Translations under genes and position numbers: made by a program
Part shown: positions 47,653 to 59,784 of the stretch, piece by piece
How positions within the stretch are numbered: the stretch's first letter is position 1
Layout of the letters: every line of letters begins with the position of its first letter
Notes under the pieces: model-generated
The model's input: only the letters and a program-made list of their open reading frames with translations
What the model was told of the DNA's origin: nothing
Database searches by the model: none
Assembly (NCBI GenBank): GCA_014529385.2
Contig: CM043962.1
Span: 43,775,598 to 43,839,597 of the forward strand
Origin: Adiantum capillus-veneris
Taxonomy: Eukaryota > Streptophyta > Polypodiopsida > Polypodiales > Pteridaceae
DNA length: 64,000 bases
Reading direction: 5' to 3'

Positions 47653-48867
47653 GTTTTTTTTTTTTTGGAAAAAGATTTTGAAAAAATGGACTTTTAGTGC
47701 TTGTAGGTTAAAAAAAGGTCAAAAATGATTTTTGGATATGTATATATGTTAAGGGGGAGTTTTAAGTCAAAAATAAGTAAAAATGACTTTTTTAGAAAAA
47801 AGTCAAATTTTGGCTCTTAGCGACCCACGTTTCTGGTGATGTGGCCACACCCCTTTACTCCCTTCACTTTCTAAAGGCTAGAGAGAGAAATTAAACTCCT
47901 AGGTCCACATCCTACATGTGTCAAAAAAAAGGCTAGAAAAGTTTACTCAGAATTAGCTTTTTGAATGTCCTTGTCCCCTTAACCCTGTACAACATTAGCT
48001 TTAATTCCTCAAAATTAGGATTCCCTACAAGGCCCATGCAAAGTCTATATTTCTCTTAATGTTTTATCTCTTTCTCTCTCTCTCTCTCTCTCTACCCTCT
48101 CTCAATCTATCTATTCAAGGAAATAGAAACCATCATTTGTGCAAAGTATCACACATTCAAGCAAGGAAAGAAGTTAAGATTTGTGTAAGTGTAAAGTCTA
48201 GATCTTGTCACCATTGCAATTCCATTGCACCTGACATTGATATCAAAGCTTTGAAGATTTTACACTAATCCGCTAATCCCAAAAAAGTTTTGTTTCTCTG
48301 TTGTGTTTAAGGTTGTGTTTTGCAGTGTTTCACTGATTGTCCTCCTCCTCTTGGAATAGCAGGCATGCCATAGTGCGTGGGATCGTGCGCCTTGAACGTC
48401 AAAAAATAGCAACCAATTATATACGGGGTGTTGCATGCGGGATGCACCGAAGATGGGCTAGATAATGTCCCGAAGATTAGTTTGCAGCCTTCCTTGAATC
48501 AAGAGCAAAAATCCTTGTATGATCAAGACTCGCAGTGGTATAAAGACTTCCCCCAATTCAAAAGGCGAGAAAGTTTCCCCTTCAGATCCTCCAAGTAGTT
48601 CTTCTCCTACCTCTCCATCCTTGCCACCCAAAATTTCATAGATACCATGATTTGGATGATGATGGAGATGATGATCCGGCAAGAAGAGGCATGCCAACAA
48701 TAGTGCATGGAAGCTACGGAACAAGAGGTGGCCGAAGCCAAGGCTTGTAGGTAGGAGAGAACATCCATACATGATCTCATCATATCTTTGGCATTTCAAT
48801 CTGATTCCCAATCCTCGGAACTTGAGTATTAGAAGCTTGCCAAGACCATCGTGGAGGTGACCAGTGC
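47653..48867. other. No gene recognised
   Basis: A/T-rich sequence with a short TC run near 48069-48093. A long minus-strand frame (48458-49102) overlaps the gag relic and has no family features, so it is left out. Confidence 0.6.
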
Positions 48868-49760
48868 TACATGAACCAACAACAAACCAATTCTCGAGAA
48901 GATTAAGTTCAGTAAGTATGACGGTAAGATGGATGCTATTGTCATCTATTCTTGGTTGCATTAATTTACATCTTATTTTGGAGTTGTTAAAAAGTATGAT
49001 AATAACAAAATTCTCTTGGCTTCCATGCATCTCACGAGTGATGCTATCACCTGGAAGGATGACTGGATGGAGAAGGAGGAGGATGCCTACAAGGGGACCC
49101 ATGCCAAGTCTCTCCTCGTTCTCCCTCTCGAGCTTAGTTGGGAGGACTTCGAGGAGGATCTAAAGACTCACTTCTTGCCTCAACAGTACCTGAACAAGGA
49201 TTTTGAAGAAGGATTTTGGGGCTTTGTGTCAACAAGGTAATTTTGTGATGTCGTATGCTTACAATGTATTTCGGTTCGGTGGACAATTAAGGAAATTGGA
49301 TGAGGAAAGGTTGGAGGCCTTTCTCTTTGGGTTGGACCGCTCGATCACATTAAGAGGAAGCCGATGATCCAAAGACATTGCAAGAGAGGGGATATGATTG
49401 GCTCAACTCCAAGAGATGAAGCACAACAAGAGTAAGCTCAAGACGGCCTATGATATTGGTAACTCTTCCTCGCATGGATCCTCTAAAGACAAGGACAAAA
49501 ATTCTAATAGGAATGGTAACAATAAAAAGAACTCTCCAACTCCTTCGTTTCAATCTAATTCTCCATCTACATCTCAATCTAAGAGTGGCAAAGATAAGGA
49601 TAAGGGTGACAAAAAATCTGATAAACCTAAACTTACACATGATAAGTTGCTCAAGGAATCGTAGGTAGTCAATTAAGTAAAGAAGAATTGTGAGCAAAGG
49701 AACGTAGGTGTTTTCATTGTCACACCATGGGTCACATAGAAAAGGAAGGCCTCTTTATTT
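48868..49760 (+). pseudogene. Decayed Ty3/gypsy gag (third gypsy lineage)
   Basis: Plus-strand pieces in several phases: FSKYDGKMDAIVIYSWL, YDNNKILLASMHLTSDAITW, LSWEDFEEDLKTHFLPQQYL, then FVMSYAYNVFRFGGQLRKLD. These follow the order of the retrotrans_gag domain. A K/S/N-rich linker (49398-49664) and a partial zinc knuckle (CFHCHTMGHIEKE) follow near 49705-49745. No LTR or pol accompanies it. Confidence 0.75.
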
Positions 49761-49974
49761 TGCAGTTTAAGAAAATACTTAAAGCTTAAGCCAAGTTTGA
49801 CCTAGCTTAAAAGAGTGGACAAAAAGGCTTATGTTGGGCTTTTTAAAAATGCCATTTCTAAATTTTGAAAATAGACTATTTTAATCCAAAAGTAGGTATT
49901 TGAATTTTGTAACATATATTTTTGAATTTCAAAATGTCCATTTTCCATCCTGTCCTCTCTCTCTTATATATAAA

Positions 49975-50926
<952 letters not shown>

Positions 50927-51295
50927 ATGAAAGGGAAGCAAGAAAACAGCTCTTTGTTGCATATTTGTCGTTGTAAAAGAAAGTACGTGAAGGATATACG
51001 GCAAGTCAGAGAGGAAGCCAACGGGAAGGCGAAGCAGCTGAACGATGAGATAGTGAAGCTTAATAAAAAATTAGAGCACCAAAAAATGAGCAAGACCATT
51101 GACTGGACAGTTACATTCAACTACAACATATTGCACATAATATGCACCAACAAAACGATCATCTCACACACATTCCACTTGGCTACCACATTCGTAACCG
51201 CAAGAGACAAGCGATATTTATGCTATCTTCAGGTGGTGGAGCTCGAAAGAAATGTATCCATCAAACTAGGTAAGGGGAAGAATGCAAGCTTTTGA
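50927..51295 (+). pseudogene. Unrecognised family, coiled-coil part (plus-strand copy)
   Basis: VREEANGKAKQLNDEIVKLN, then KKLEHQK, a coiled-coil stretch, followed after intron-like sequence by VVELERNVSIKLG. It occupies the same relative place as the coiled-coil exon at 41687-42027 and 47241-47339, upstream of the segment shared with 41067-41345. Confidence 0.4.
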
Positions 51296-51346
51296 TTTGC
51301 TACATTTATTGCAAGCTGTTATGACTTTATTTCAATGTGAAGGAAT

Positions 51347-51946
51347 TTGGCTCAAATGATGATGAGAATTGATTCTGATGCTCAAGCGACAAGACGTACT
51401 CTACTGCAACATATCATCAAGCCAAAGGAGTTGGTGGAGCTATTGGATGATCCGTCCAATGTTTGCATTGCTAAATTTTTGCACCAGAAGTATCTTAGTA
51501 AACTAAAGAACATTGTGTCGCCTCGTGAGATGATGGAGGTGTGTGACAGTGCATGAATAAGTTTCAAGGCCTACGAAGCCTTGTACAGAATTGTCATACT
51601 AAGACACAAACTGTTTAGGTTGCTGCCAATACCTTACAATGTCAGCGTTGCGGAAAAATGAGCCAATAATGATGTTGCATGCTTACTAGGTGGATTTCAA
51701 TATGTAGAGAATTTCATGTCATTAGAAGACAACAAATCCTTCCACTACAACGAGTTAAACAATGTGTATGTTGATTTGTTGAAGTTCCAGGAGTCAATGA
51801 TCAGATTCTTTGAGTTGACACATAAAGAGTGTGATGGTAAAGTTATATTTGTTATGAAGCTTGATGAGTGTCAGATTGTTAAATATCAACGGCTCGAAAG
51901 AGTAAGTGTTACTTACACTGATGAACATGGCCTTGGTGGGTATTGA
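51347..51946 (+). pseudogene. Unrecognised family, middle part (plus-strand copy)
   Basis: 51347-51556: KPKELVELLDDPSNVCIAKF, then KYLSKLKNIVSPREMMEVC; a TGA; FKAYEALYR; LLPIPYNVSVAEK; then 51716-51946: NVYVDLLKFQESMIRFFELT, KLDECQIVKYQRLERVSVTY. The first half is homologous to 41067-41345 on the other strand. Several stops and frame changes. Confidence 0.55.
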
Positions 51947-52109
51947 TGTTGAGCTAATTGCTAACGAGAAGACAAACATGTCTTTAGGTGTTCAATGAGA
52001 GAAGAATATTTGGTGGTTGACACCTTTTCATCTCCTGAATGAGATACATGAGTCTCTGAAATAATATTTCAATCACACGCCAATTGTTGACATCATTTGA
52101 CAACAACAG

Positions 52110-52390
52110 GAAGAACAAATATTGCAGGTTTCAGGTTTGGGTACATTCTAAGTTGAGTAACATTTAGCAAGATACTTGAAGACTCTCAAGTGTATGTAAG
52201 GGTGCATTGCTGCCACAGTAAAGTCTCGATGGGAACTGAAGGCAAGGGTGCAAAGGTTAAAGGGTGGTAAGGGAAAGGGTGGCAAAGTTGCAATCAACTC
52301 TGCGAAAGGTGTGTCGACCACACAAACAATGAGTAAAGCACTACAAAAATTCTTTCAAGGTATCCTTAGTTGTGACCAAAGTATATGATT
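52110..52390 (+). pseudogene. Unrecognised family, LKTLKCM segment
   Basis: Plus strand: LQVSGLGTF, LARYLKTLKCM, then IAATVKSRWELKARVQRLKG and a K/G-rich stretch, interrupted by stops. It lies between the middle and C-terminal pieces of the same family in collinear order. Confidence 0.4.
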
Positions 52391-52506
52391 CAAATTGGGA
52401 TCCTATTCTACCGATTCCAATGATAAATGTGCATGTGTGAATCCTTCATGCCCGTCTATGGATTCTTGACAAGTTGCTAATGCTCCATATTAATTATGCT
52501 TAAAAT

Positions 52507-52949
52507 ATGGGACCTACAGAAAGAAGGGAAGAGTGTAGAAGAGAACTTGAGGCTATTCTATCGAGTGTTGGTCTCCATGGTGGTGTAGTTGAGCTATCAA
52601 AGGACAAGAAGGCATCTAGAAGTACACATGATCGTCCTAATAAAATATGTATGGGTGGTAGTAAAGCTACGCATTTGCTTTTAGACCATTCTGACTCCCA
52701 AATTCCCACTGAGTTTCAATTGTGGAAAAAGGTCTAGACATTACCACCTACAGAGGTAACGAAGTAGCTCTTGAAATTAAGTGTGCTCATGTCTGGCAGT
52801 CTATTGTTGATGATATTTTTTGTTTGCTTGAAAAAGTGAAGCTAACCTCTAATGAGATATCTACTTTGAAGTTTGTAATCAATAGTTTTACAATGCAAAT
52901 GGTTGATGCCTGGGGAGAAACACACATAACGCATTACATGGTGGGTTGA
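52507..52949 (+). pseudogene. Unrecognised family, C-terminal WGE-ITHYMV part
   Basis: 52507-52737: REECRRELEAILSSVGLHGG; 52722-52949: VWQSIVDDIFCLLEKVKLTS, DAWGETHITHYMVG. The last motif matches SWGENNITHYMVSH in the relic at 18641-18997, which ties the two loci to one family. Confidence 0.55.
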
Positions 52950-53619
52950 ACACTTTGTCTTCAGAGTCAAAATGCATCTCTCTTTTTTTTCAATACATTC
53001 TTTTTACACATGGTGCATTTTTTCTCAACACCTATTGTTCATTGGACATCTAAAGTAGCCAAAGAATGGAGCATTCACACTATCAAGCAAAAGCAATATA
53101 CTTCAAAAATACACGTCATGGAGATGGAAGGAAAGGAGCAATGCCCTACATGAGATGTTCAATTGGTTCTACATAGTTTTGACGGGGAGAGAGAGGAAGA
53201 CGACTAGAGTGCAAAAAAGTTTGAAATGCAAAAGCAAAAGTGGTTAACATGAGGTGATCACAATCATATCATGCTTCGAATGCAAAAGATTGTTTTCGGC
53301 GATGGTTGGAGACAAGGCGACAAAATAGCAGGTGTTGGATAGAAAACTAATAAATTTTTGACACTAACCATTTCTATTGTAAACATGCATTGTAATACCA
53401 AGTGATTTTTTGACGGCACAATTGGTGGTTCCGTGTGTGAATTTTCGTCTATTTTGGAGTTTTATTTTTATTTTAATTATTTTTTATTAGGTTTTAAATT
53501 TTTTTAGAAACTTTAAGTACTATATAATTAAAAATGACAACTTGAAGTTCATTTCTCATTTACACGTTCTACTAGATTCTCTCAAGCCCAAACGAGCACG
53601 CACTCATATCTTGCACCAC
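52950..53619. other. No gene recognised
   Basis: A/T-rich, with no protein-like frame and no clear repeat. Confidence 0.5.
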
Positions 53620-53910
53620 ATGGACGATACACAAGAGCAATCCACCATGCACATCAATGTCACCACCACCACTCACACCACAGTAAATCCGCAACCTGCA
53701 CCTCATGCTAAATCCATTGCTTCAAATCCACAACCTCAACTATATGTGGATAACCCAACACCACAACCCGCTTTAGACGCCCAACAATCTTCCCAACCTT
53801 TGAAACCAGAGGATCAAACCACTATACAACAAATTTTTAGTGATCTCCCATCATTACATCATGCCAACCGTACACCTCTGCCGGATCCCCCACCATTATC
53901 ATCTCTATAG
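53620..53910 (+). CDS. Hypothetical proline/threonine-rich ORF
   Basis: 97 codons from ATG 53620 (MDDTQEQST). Low complexity in T, P, H and Q (NPQPQLYVDNPTPQPALDAQ). No domain recognised. It may be an N-terminal part of something decayed downstream or may be non-coding. Confidence 0.25.
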   Translation: MDDTQEQSTMHINVTTTTHTTVNPQPAPHAKSIASNPQPQLYVDNPTPQPALDAQQSSQPLKPEDQTTIQQIFSDLPSLHHANRTPLPDPPPLSSL

Positions 53911-54427
53911 CCACACAAGAAACAAGAACAAGTGAAGAAGAATACCAGGGTCCGCTGTTAAATCAGGAGGTCTTGCCTGTTGTCATAACACCTAGCGCTC
54001 AAGCAACCGTGGAATCTACACCGTGGAAAATTGGCTAACTGTTCAAACAAAAGGTGATCAAGGTCGGAAGCACGAGAAGCCAAGAGATTGAAGAGGAATG
54101 AAGAGAGGCAAAAGAAAGAGTAAGCTCAAAGAGAGACACAAAGAATGCAGGAGGCAGAGAGAAGATAAAGGGAGCAGGAAGAGTGGCAGAGAGTAGAGGC
54201 CGAGAGAAGAAGGCGGAGAGGAAAAATCTCTAGCCGCCCAATAAGTGAAAGCTGGGAGCTCTAAGCCTTCAAAGATTCCCCAGAGACCAAAACAATGTGC
54301 AAACAAGAAGAAAAAAAATCTCACATCCAAAGAGCAACAGGCCCAGGAGGAGAGAAGAACACAATATAAAAATGACCCTCGTTAATGGGGTAGGCAGTGA
54401 ACTCCTCCAGCATTGCTAACATCACAG

Positions 54428-54742
54428 AAAAAACAAAGATAGAGGCCTGGAATATTGGCTTTCTGAAAGATTCAAAAGTATAAAAAGAACACTGAGATGA
54501 TCATCCTAAAAGCAGCCTTCTCTCGGGTGGTGAGAGAGATAATGCATGAATACGGTGATTCTGTAACCTAGATACAACATGCTACTTTATTGGCTCTATA
54601 AGATGCCTCCAAGGACATTTTGCTACAGCTGTCCCAGGATGGCGTTTTGTGTATGGTGCATGCAAAATGAGTAACTTTAAAAAACACGGATTTATCTGTG
54701 GTAATCAATTTGCGAAACAAAGGGTGCCTAAATAAGAATTGA
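54428..54742 (+). pseudogene. Histone H3-like (possibly CENH3-like) pseudogene, intron-free
   Basis: One phase on the plus strand gives a run of matches to the histone H3 fold: KKQR-stop-RPGILAF (H3 has KKPHRYRPGTVAL), KIQKYKKNTEMI, AAFSRVVREI, IQHATLLAL, then LSQDGVLCMVHAK and VTLKNTDL, in the right order and spacing up to a terminal stop at 54740. Five internal stops are present; those before DASKD, VTLK and IQHA are compatible with CAA, CGA and CAG losing C to T. Features pointing to CENH3 rather than canonical H3 are AAF before the R-x-V-R-E-I motif and a loop 1 one residue longer. The N-terminal tail is not recognisable. Lack of introns would mean retrocopying if the source is a CENH3 gene. 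Confidence 0.65.
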
Positions 54743-54928
54743 CTTATCTCATGTAACCTCTCTTTATGAGATTTATAATCTTTTCATATAATATCAATGA
54801 CTCCGATCTTTATCATTTGGTGCAATTGTAATATTGATTATGTACATGGTGTTCTTTTAGTATTTGTATTTCTCAAGTTGTTAAATTTGAACTTCCTACC
54901 ACGATCACGCACTCTCGGCGGCCGGGGG

Positions 54929-55191
54929 GACACCGCCGGTCAACGTTTGTCAAAACCGACCAACGGAGGGACCATATGGGGGTGGCGGGACTTCCACAAC
55001 GCACGGCGATGCCTGGTGAGAATGGTTGGTGCAAAAAGAAATCCCTGTGTCCCAAGGCGTGCAGGCAGCCATTTTGACTAGGACGTACATTGGTTTTTTT
55101 ATGCCGGGTGTCGTCGTGCGTCGTAGATGTCCCACCACCCTTGTACGGTCTCCTCATTGCCCGCTTTTGACAAAAGTTGATCGGCGGTGTC
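54929..55191. repeat. Imperfect long inverted repeat (fold-back/MITE-like)
   Basis: The arm 54929-55016 (starts GACACCGCCGGTCAAC) pairs imperfectly with the reverse complement of 55103-55191 (starts GACACCGCCGATCAAC), by eye about three in four positions over 88 bp. The loop is about 86 bp. The stretch is much more GC-rich than its surroundings. No TSD was identified. Confidence 0.65.
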
Positions 55192-55641
55192 TCCCTAACT
55201 GCCAGGAGTTTTAGTGGTGGCCATTTTGTGTACGGGTTGCGAATTGTCTCTAGTTTCAGTTGTGAAGCAACATACACATGCTACACCTTCGCAAGCCACT
55301 TATCGTCTTAGGTTTTCTTGAACTCCATCATTATTCCCTTTCAGGGGTGTGTCTAATAAGCCATGTGTCTCCTTGAGACCTTGTTTGCAGCTCTTGAGCT
55401 GAGCTGCATTGTCACCACATCAATTGTTTGTAGTTGATCGTCACCCAATATCCACTGTCGTCTTGTACATTACTGCAAGAAATGGAGTCAATAACACTCC
55501 TAAGTCGTCGAGTACCTCATGATGCCATGGGGAATAGTAGCAGAACTTGCACACAGACACTTATGATTAATCTATGCACATCCATGTTCTTAGCTGCATA
55601 AAGAGCAAGATTAGGAAATACACAAAGACAGTCAATGCCAC
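55192..55641. other. No gene recognised
   Basis: Flank between the inverted repeat and GyA-2. No protein-like frame or repeat seen. The five bases before the LTR are GCCAC; the matching TSD would lie beyond the window. Confidence 0.5.
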
Positions 55642-56586
55642 TGTTAAGGCGGTTACGCCGCTAGCGGAAGCTAAATAGCGAGAACTCAACCAACAACAGA
55701 ATTTGTCAGACGAGGACGGAGCTTGACCCGCAGGCGCATGGAAACAACTAGGTGGGTGTCAAATCACCTACTCGACCTTCTAATGACAATCACTACTAAG
55801 GAAATCAAATCTAAATTTTAAAATACGCAAGTGACTGAAATCCGTACTACGAACGAATGCTATACGAAACAGGATCTAGAATCATTGAATCGATCTCAAA
55901 CTCAAGGGGAAGTCTATACACTAGGTAAGAACAACACCCTAAAGACTTGAACTGCAAAATCAACCTATAACCACTCCGTGCGGTAAACGCGTATGAAGAC
56001 AGGCCAAAAAATACAGGTGACCGAAACTTGACCCCGATGGTACTAATGCGTAGCTCTACTCGTTGTGGTTCTATAGATATGCTGCACGCTCAATTCCGAC
56101 ACACGAGTTGGAAGAAAACTCACACCGAAGCTCGTAGGAACGTACCACACATAGAAGCCGATAGCGCGCACTCTTGGTATCTGTGCGTAGCTCTCGCCGT
56201 TGCTAACACAATGGCGGTGTCGCTTCTCCAATGGCGGCTCTGTAGCTCGCGTAGCAAGTAGATAAGACTCTCTCTCTCACACACACTCTCTCTCTCTCAG
56301 ACACAGTCACGGCGCTCAAAAACTCACTTTGATTAATAATATGAATCCTCTAGGTTACAAAAACTTTGGCTTATATACCTCATCCTTGGAGGTGAGAACA
56401 TCTCTAACTAATTACATCAGCAAGTGAAATTACTTCGGGATTACAAGCTGGAAACTCAATTGAGTCCCGTTACTTAATGAATGGCTCAAATCAAAATTAA
56501 TGTCGGAAAGACATTTATTACAATCAATGGTTACAAAATGATGAGTGTGAGCAAAAATGTGGGTGTGATCCTCTGCTGGCTCAACA
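55642..56586 (-). repeat. 3' LTR of GyA-2 (945 bp)
   Basis: Same ends and content as the GyA-1 LTRs. The TC run is interrupted by CACACACA (about 56279-56286). Confidence 0.95.
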
Positions 56587-56600
56587 CTCCCCCCCTCCGC
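56587..56600 (-). other. Polypurine tract of GyA-2
   Basis: GGAGGGGGGGAG on the minus strand against the LTR. It differs slightly from GyA-1. Confidence 0.88.
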
Positions 56601-56635
56601 GTTCATGTCGTCCCTGACATGACTTTTATGCTTGG

Positions 56636-57397
56636 TCAATAAAGTCCTGTCGTCTTGAGCATCTGCAAATGTGATTCATATCGTAGGTTGCCGATGGTCA
56701 AGGTTGGGCCGAATATTTTGCTTTCGTGGGTGAAAAGGCCGGTGTAGAAAGCTTCTTCAAATGTTTGCATGTGGAAGCTAGGCAAAAACATAATCCTTTG
56801 GTATAGGAGGTGTAACACTTTTGGAGAAGGCTGCAATGAAAGATCGTACATCATATCAGTCACCGTGTCGGCCGTCGATAGTAGACTCGAGGTCGTGGCT
56901 TTATCTAGCGCGAACACTTCAATGCAAGCTAAGAGAGTCCTGCAGATTTTCTTGAGCATCTGACATGAAAGGTCAGGAGAGCCAGTAAAGAGCTTGATGG
57001 TGCCCGTTAGGGTTTTCACCATGTAGGCTTTACTTATTCTCTCTCCTGCCTTTGGTCCTGGCATCCTAGGATAATTAAGCCAATTTGGCTTCTTTTCTGC
57101 AATCCTGCCATGCTCTTTCCAGTTTCTGACTCTTGGCACCGGGCAGAAGGTGGCATCCTCCCAAATCTCCTTTGGTGCCTCCACCAAGTAGATGAGGTAG
57201 GCTGGGTATTTGCTTAGCCAACCTTTCCTCCATCTAGGTTGTGAATCTACTACCTTCTTTGATTGTTCCTCCTTTGTGATGTCGCCTTCGTAAAGAGCGA
57301 CATACTGCTCCTCCTCTATTCTCTTTTTCGTCTTTAGCACTTCAAATTTCATCAAAGGGAAAGGCAGGCTGGGTTGCATCCACTGTTCATGGAGCAC
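56636..57397 (-). CDS. ORF3b C-terminal domain, GyA-2
   Basis: 253 codons, the counterpart of 1116-1862, in phase with the coiled-coil frame upstream (one TAG at 57413-57415). The junction reads LHEQWMQPSLPFPLMKFEVL without the frameshift of GyA-1, so this copy shows the ancestral arrangement. Function unknown. Confidence 0.62.
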   Translation of the reverse strand: MLHEQWMQPSLPFPLMKFEVLKTKKRIEEEQYVALYEGDITKEEQSKKVVDSQPRWRKGWLSKYPAYLIYLVEAPKEIWEDATFCPVPRVRNWKEHGRIAEKKPNWLNYPRMPGPKAGERISKAYMVKTLTGTIKLFTGSPDLSCQMLKKICRTLLACIEVFALDKATTSSLLSTADTVTDMMYDLSLQPSPKVLHLLYQRIMFLPSFHMQTFEEAFYTGLFTHESKIFGPTLTIGNLRYESHLQMLKTTGLY

Positions 57398-57412
57398 TTT
57401 TGTGTCTAATCC

Positions 57413-58264
57413 CTAAAGTCTAATGGAGATTAGGAGTCTCCTCTCCCATTCCATTTCCGCCTTGGCACTCTCCTCTGCTGACTTTTCTATTTGGTCATGG
57501 AGCCTTTGTTCTTCTTCTTCAGAGATTCTTGAAGTCGAGGCCACCTCTTGAGCTAGGGCTGGATCTTCAATTGTGGTTGCCTCTCCAGTTTCTGGTAGCT
57601 CTATGGCTGCTCCACCTGATTCTTCTTGTGGTGTCTTTGTCTCTCTTCTTTGTTGCTCTTGTAGATCTTGGAGCTGTTTGCGGAGGGCCTCATTCTCTGT
57701 CCGTAGTGTTTGATTTTCTAATGTGAGCCTCTCCTCTACGGCCAATGATCCCTCTGCAATGTGCAACCTTTGCACTTGCTCTAATCTCAGCTGTCTTTGT
57801 AAGCTTCGGACCTGGTCTTCCAAAGCTGGTATGATAGCTCCCTCTTGTTCGGTTCCTGCTTTGCTAGCTCTAAGGGTAGTCCTGAGTCTAGTGATTGTTC
57901 TTTCTTGGAGCTCGACTCTCTCCCTTAGCTCAATGAGCTCATCCTTGGCCGCCTCCAACTCATCCTCTATCCACTCCCTTGCTTCATGTGCACTTGTTAC
58001 TTCTCTTGAAGCCTCGGCTAGCTGGAGTATCAAGCCGTCTCTCTCATTTTCCGCGTCATAGAGTGATGCTTTATGACTTTCAGATACAATCATAGCATTC
58101 TCTAATTTTCTCTGCAACTCCGCTTCCCTTTGTTTGGCTGTCTCAATCTCTACTTCCTTTGCCTTGGACCTTTCTTTTATCTTGCTGAGCAGTTCATGCA
58201 CCATGTGCATGTCTTTTTCATCATCATCTGTCAACTCTAAAGCTCTTTCTGCCACCACCTCCAC
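57413..58264 (-). CDS. ORF3b coiled-coil region, GyA-2
   Basis: 283 codons open from inside the ORF3b frame, which itself can be followed back to 58315. The coiled coil is longer than in GyA-1 by an in-frame segment (HKASLYDAENERDGLILQLA). The GyA-1 ATG is ACG here. It ends with EWERRLLISIRL and a TAG. Confidence 0.62.
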   Translation of the reverse strand: MEVVAERALELTDDDEKDMHMVHELLSKIKERSKAKEVEIETAKQREAELQRKLENAMIVSESHKASLYDAENERDGLILQLAEASREVTSAHEAREWIEDELEAAKDELIELRERVELQERTITRLRTTLRASKAGTEQEGAIIPALEDQVRSLQRQLRLEQVQRLHIAEGSLAVEERLTLENQTLRTENEALRKQLQDLQEQQRRETKTPQEESGGAAIELPETGEATTIEDPALAQEVASTSRISEEEEQRLHDQIEKSAEESAKAEMEWERRLLISIRL

Positions 58265-58278
58265 TGGCTTTGGCTCTT

Positions 58279-59784
58279 CTAGTACTTTTGGTTCGTCCAG
58301 TTTCTCTTCACTTTCTTTTTTACTATTTGTTTTTTCCTCCGTTCATCTTGTTTTTGTAGGGTGATCCCATAAACTGCCTCAAGGGCCTCTTCTTCGGTGT
58401 ATCCTATCTCTACCAGATCCTCATAATCATTTCTCTTTTGCTGAACTGGATCTATCTTCTTTTCTTTGGTCTCGGCCTCTGGCTTTTCCAAATCATCTGT
58501 GTCCACCTCTACTGTGGTCTCCTCCACAATTTTTTCCGTCTTCTTAGGGCTTGGTACATCAGTCATAGAGGGATATCTGTCCTCAGCTTCCTTGGCTTTC
58601 CCTTTGTCAGCTTGCCCATCTTTCTCTTGAGGCTTAGTAGACTCATCTACTTTCCTTTTCCCCTTGTCGTCTTTTTTTAGCTCAGCTTTTAATTGTTGTA
58701 CCTCCTCTTCAGTGTATGGCTCGACAGTTTGCTACTCCAGAATAGCCTCTGACTCCTCATAAGCTTTAATATATTGATCGTATTGATCAATATGTGGCCT
58801 GGCTGAGCTAGTTCCGACTTTAGTGGGGTCTGGCACCCACTTTTCTTCAAAGTCACCCTTTAGAGCTCTTTCCGCTCTAAACTGCTCCACTAGTCTTTCC
58901 ATTCTTGCCGCTTTCTGACTTTTGGTTTGCTTGGGAGCAACCTTCTTCTTTACTTTCTTATTAAGCGGCTCGTCCACATCCTCTACAGGTTCTGAAACTA
59001 CTTCTAGTTTCCGGCGTGCTCTTGTGGATGCCCTCTTTGATACTTCGGGCTATTCTTCCTCCTCGTCGGCTTCTTTAAGCCACTCATTCTGGGAGGGAAC
59101 CTTTGGCCACTGATCTCTAGCTCCAATAGCTTCATAAGCTATTCTTGTCAGAATTTTCGCTCCTCCTATGTACTTTGGCTTCTCGTTGTGCATGGCAATT
59201 ACTTGCTCGTGGATGTGTTGAGCGTAATTCACCTCTTTTGGCATATTGCTCTTTAATGCCCATGTGATGGTGGTCGCAATGGCATGGGGTGGTGTCGTAT
59301 ACTTTGGCGGTTTTTTACTGCAAACATGAAGAAATTGGTTGTACAATCGGCAAAGGGTTGCCGCTCTTGGGTCCGCCATATCTCCATAGGTTGCATTCTG
59401 CTTCTTGGGCCCATAGACCTCTATGGCCTCCCTTCTTTCCCTGACCGAGCTCCCTTTGTTGTGCAGCTTCAATGCGTCTGCAATGAGCTGTGGAGTGATT
59501 TGTACTTCTACTTTCTCTCCATCCATGGCTGTCAATGTGGCTTTTCCATCCTTCTGAATGGATGTTGCCAACTCGTACACTCTTCTTGTATCCACACCTG
59601 ATGGTCTCGAGGTTAAGAAACTGTGCAAGTCTACCCTTTCCAGGTACCTGCTGATGTCTTCTGACCTGCTATAATCTACCAATTCCTGTGGGATCATCGG
59701 TACATCCACCGCTTGCCCTTGAGGATCTCTGAAAGTCCCCTGGTAGATTTTTATTCCCTCTTTCTCCAATACTGCTTCCTCCAC
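58279..59784 (-). CDS. ORF3a of GyA-2, with stops
   Basis: Open pieces 59050-59784, 58732-58977 and 58279-58566 are all in one phase, separated by single stops, together about 500 codons. The normal start (GyA-1 4323) is ATA here. The N-terminal domain is complete (RAATLCRLYNQFLHVC and ITWALKSNMPKEVNY in one frame), followed by the charged linker. High similarity to GyA-1. Confidence 0.62.
58315..58321 (-). promoter_or_regulatory. Possible -1 frameshift heptamer A AAA AAG, GyA-2
   Basis: Same heptamer and phase as at 2737-2743: ORF3a codons GTA AAA AAG, with ORF3b in the -1 frame. No start codon for ORF3b is nearby in this copy. Confidence 0.4.

Noticed and set aside
48458-49102. Minus-strand frame of 214 codons
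   Set aside because: It overlaps the decayed gypsy gag, whose plus-strand pieces carry recognisable gag motifs; the minus frame has none.
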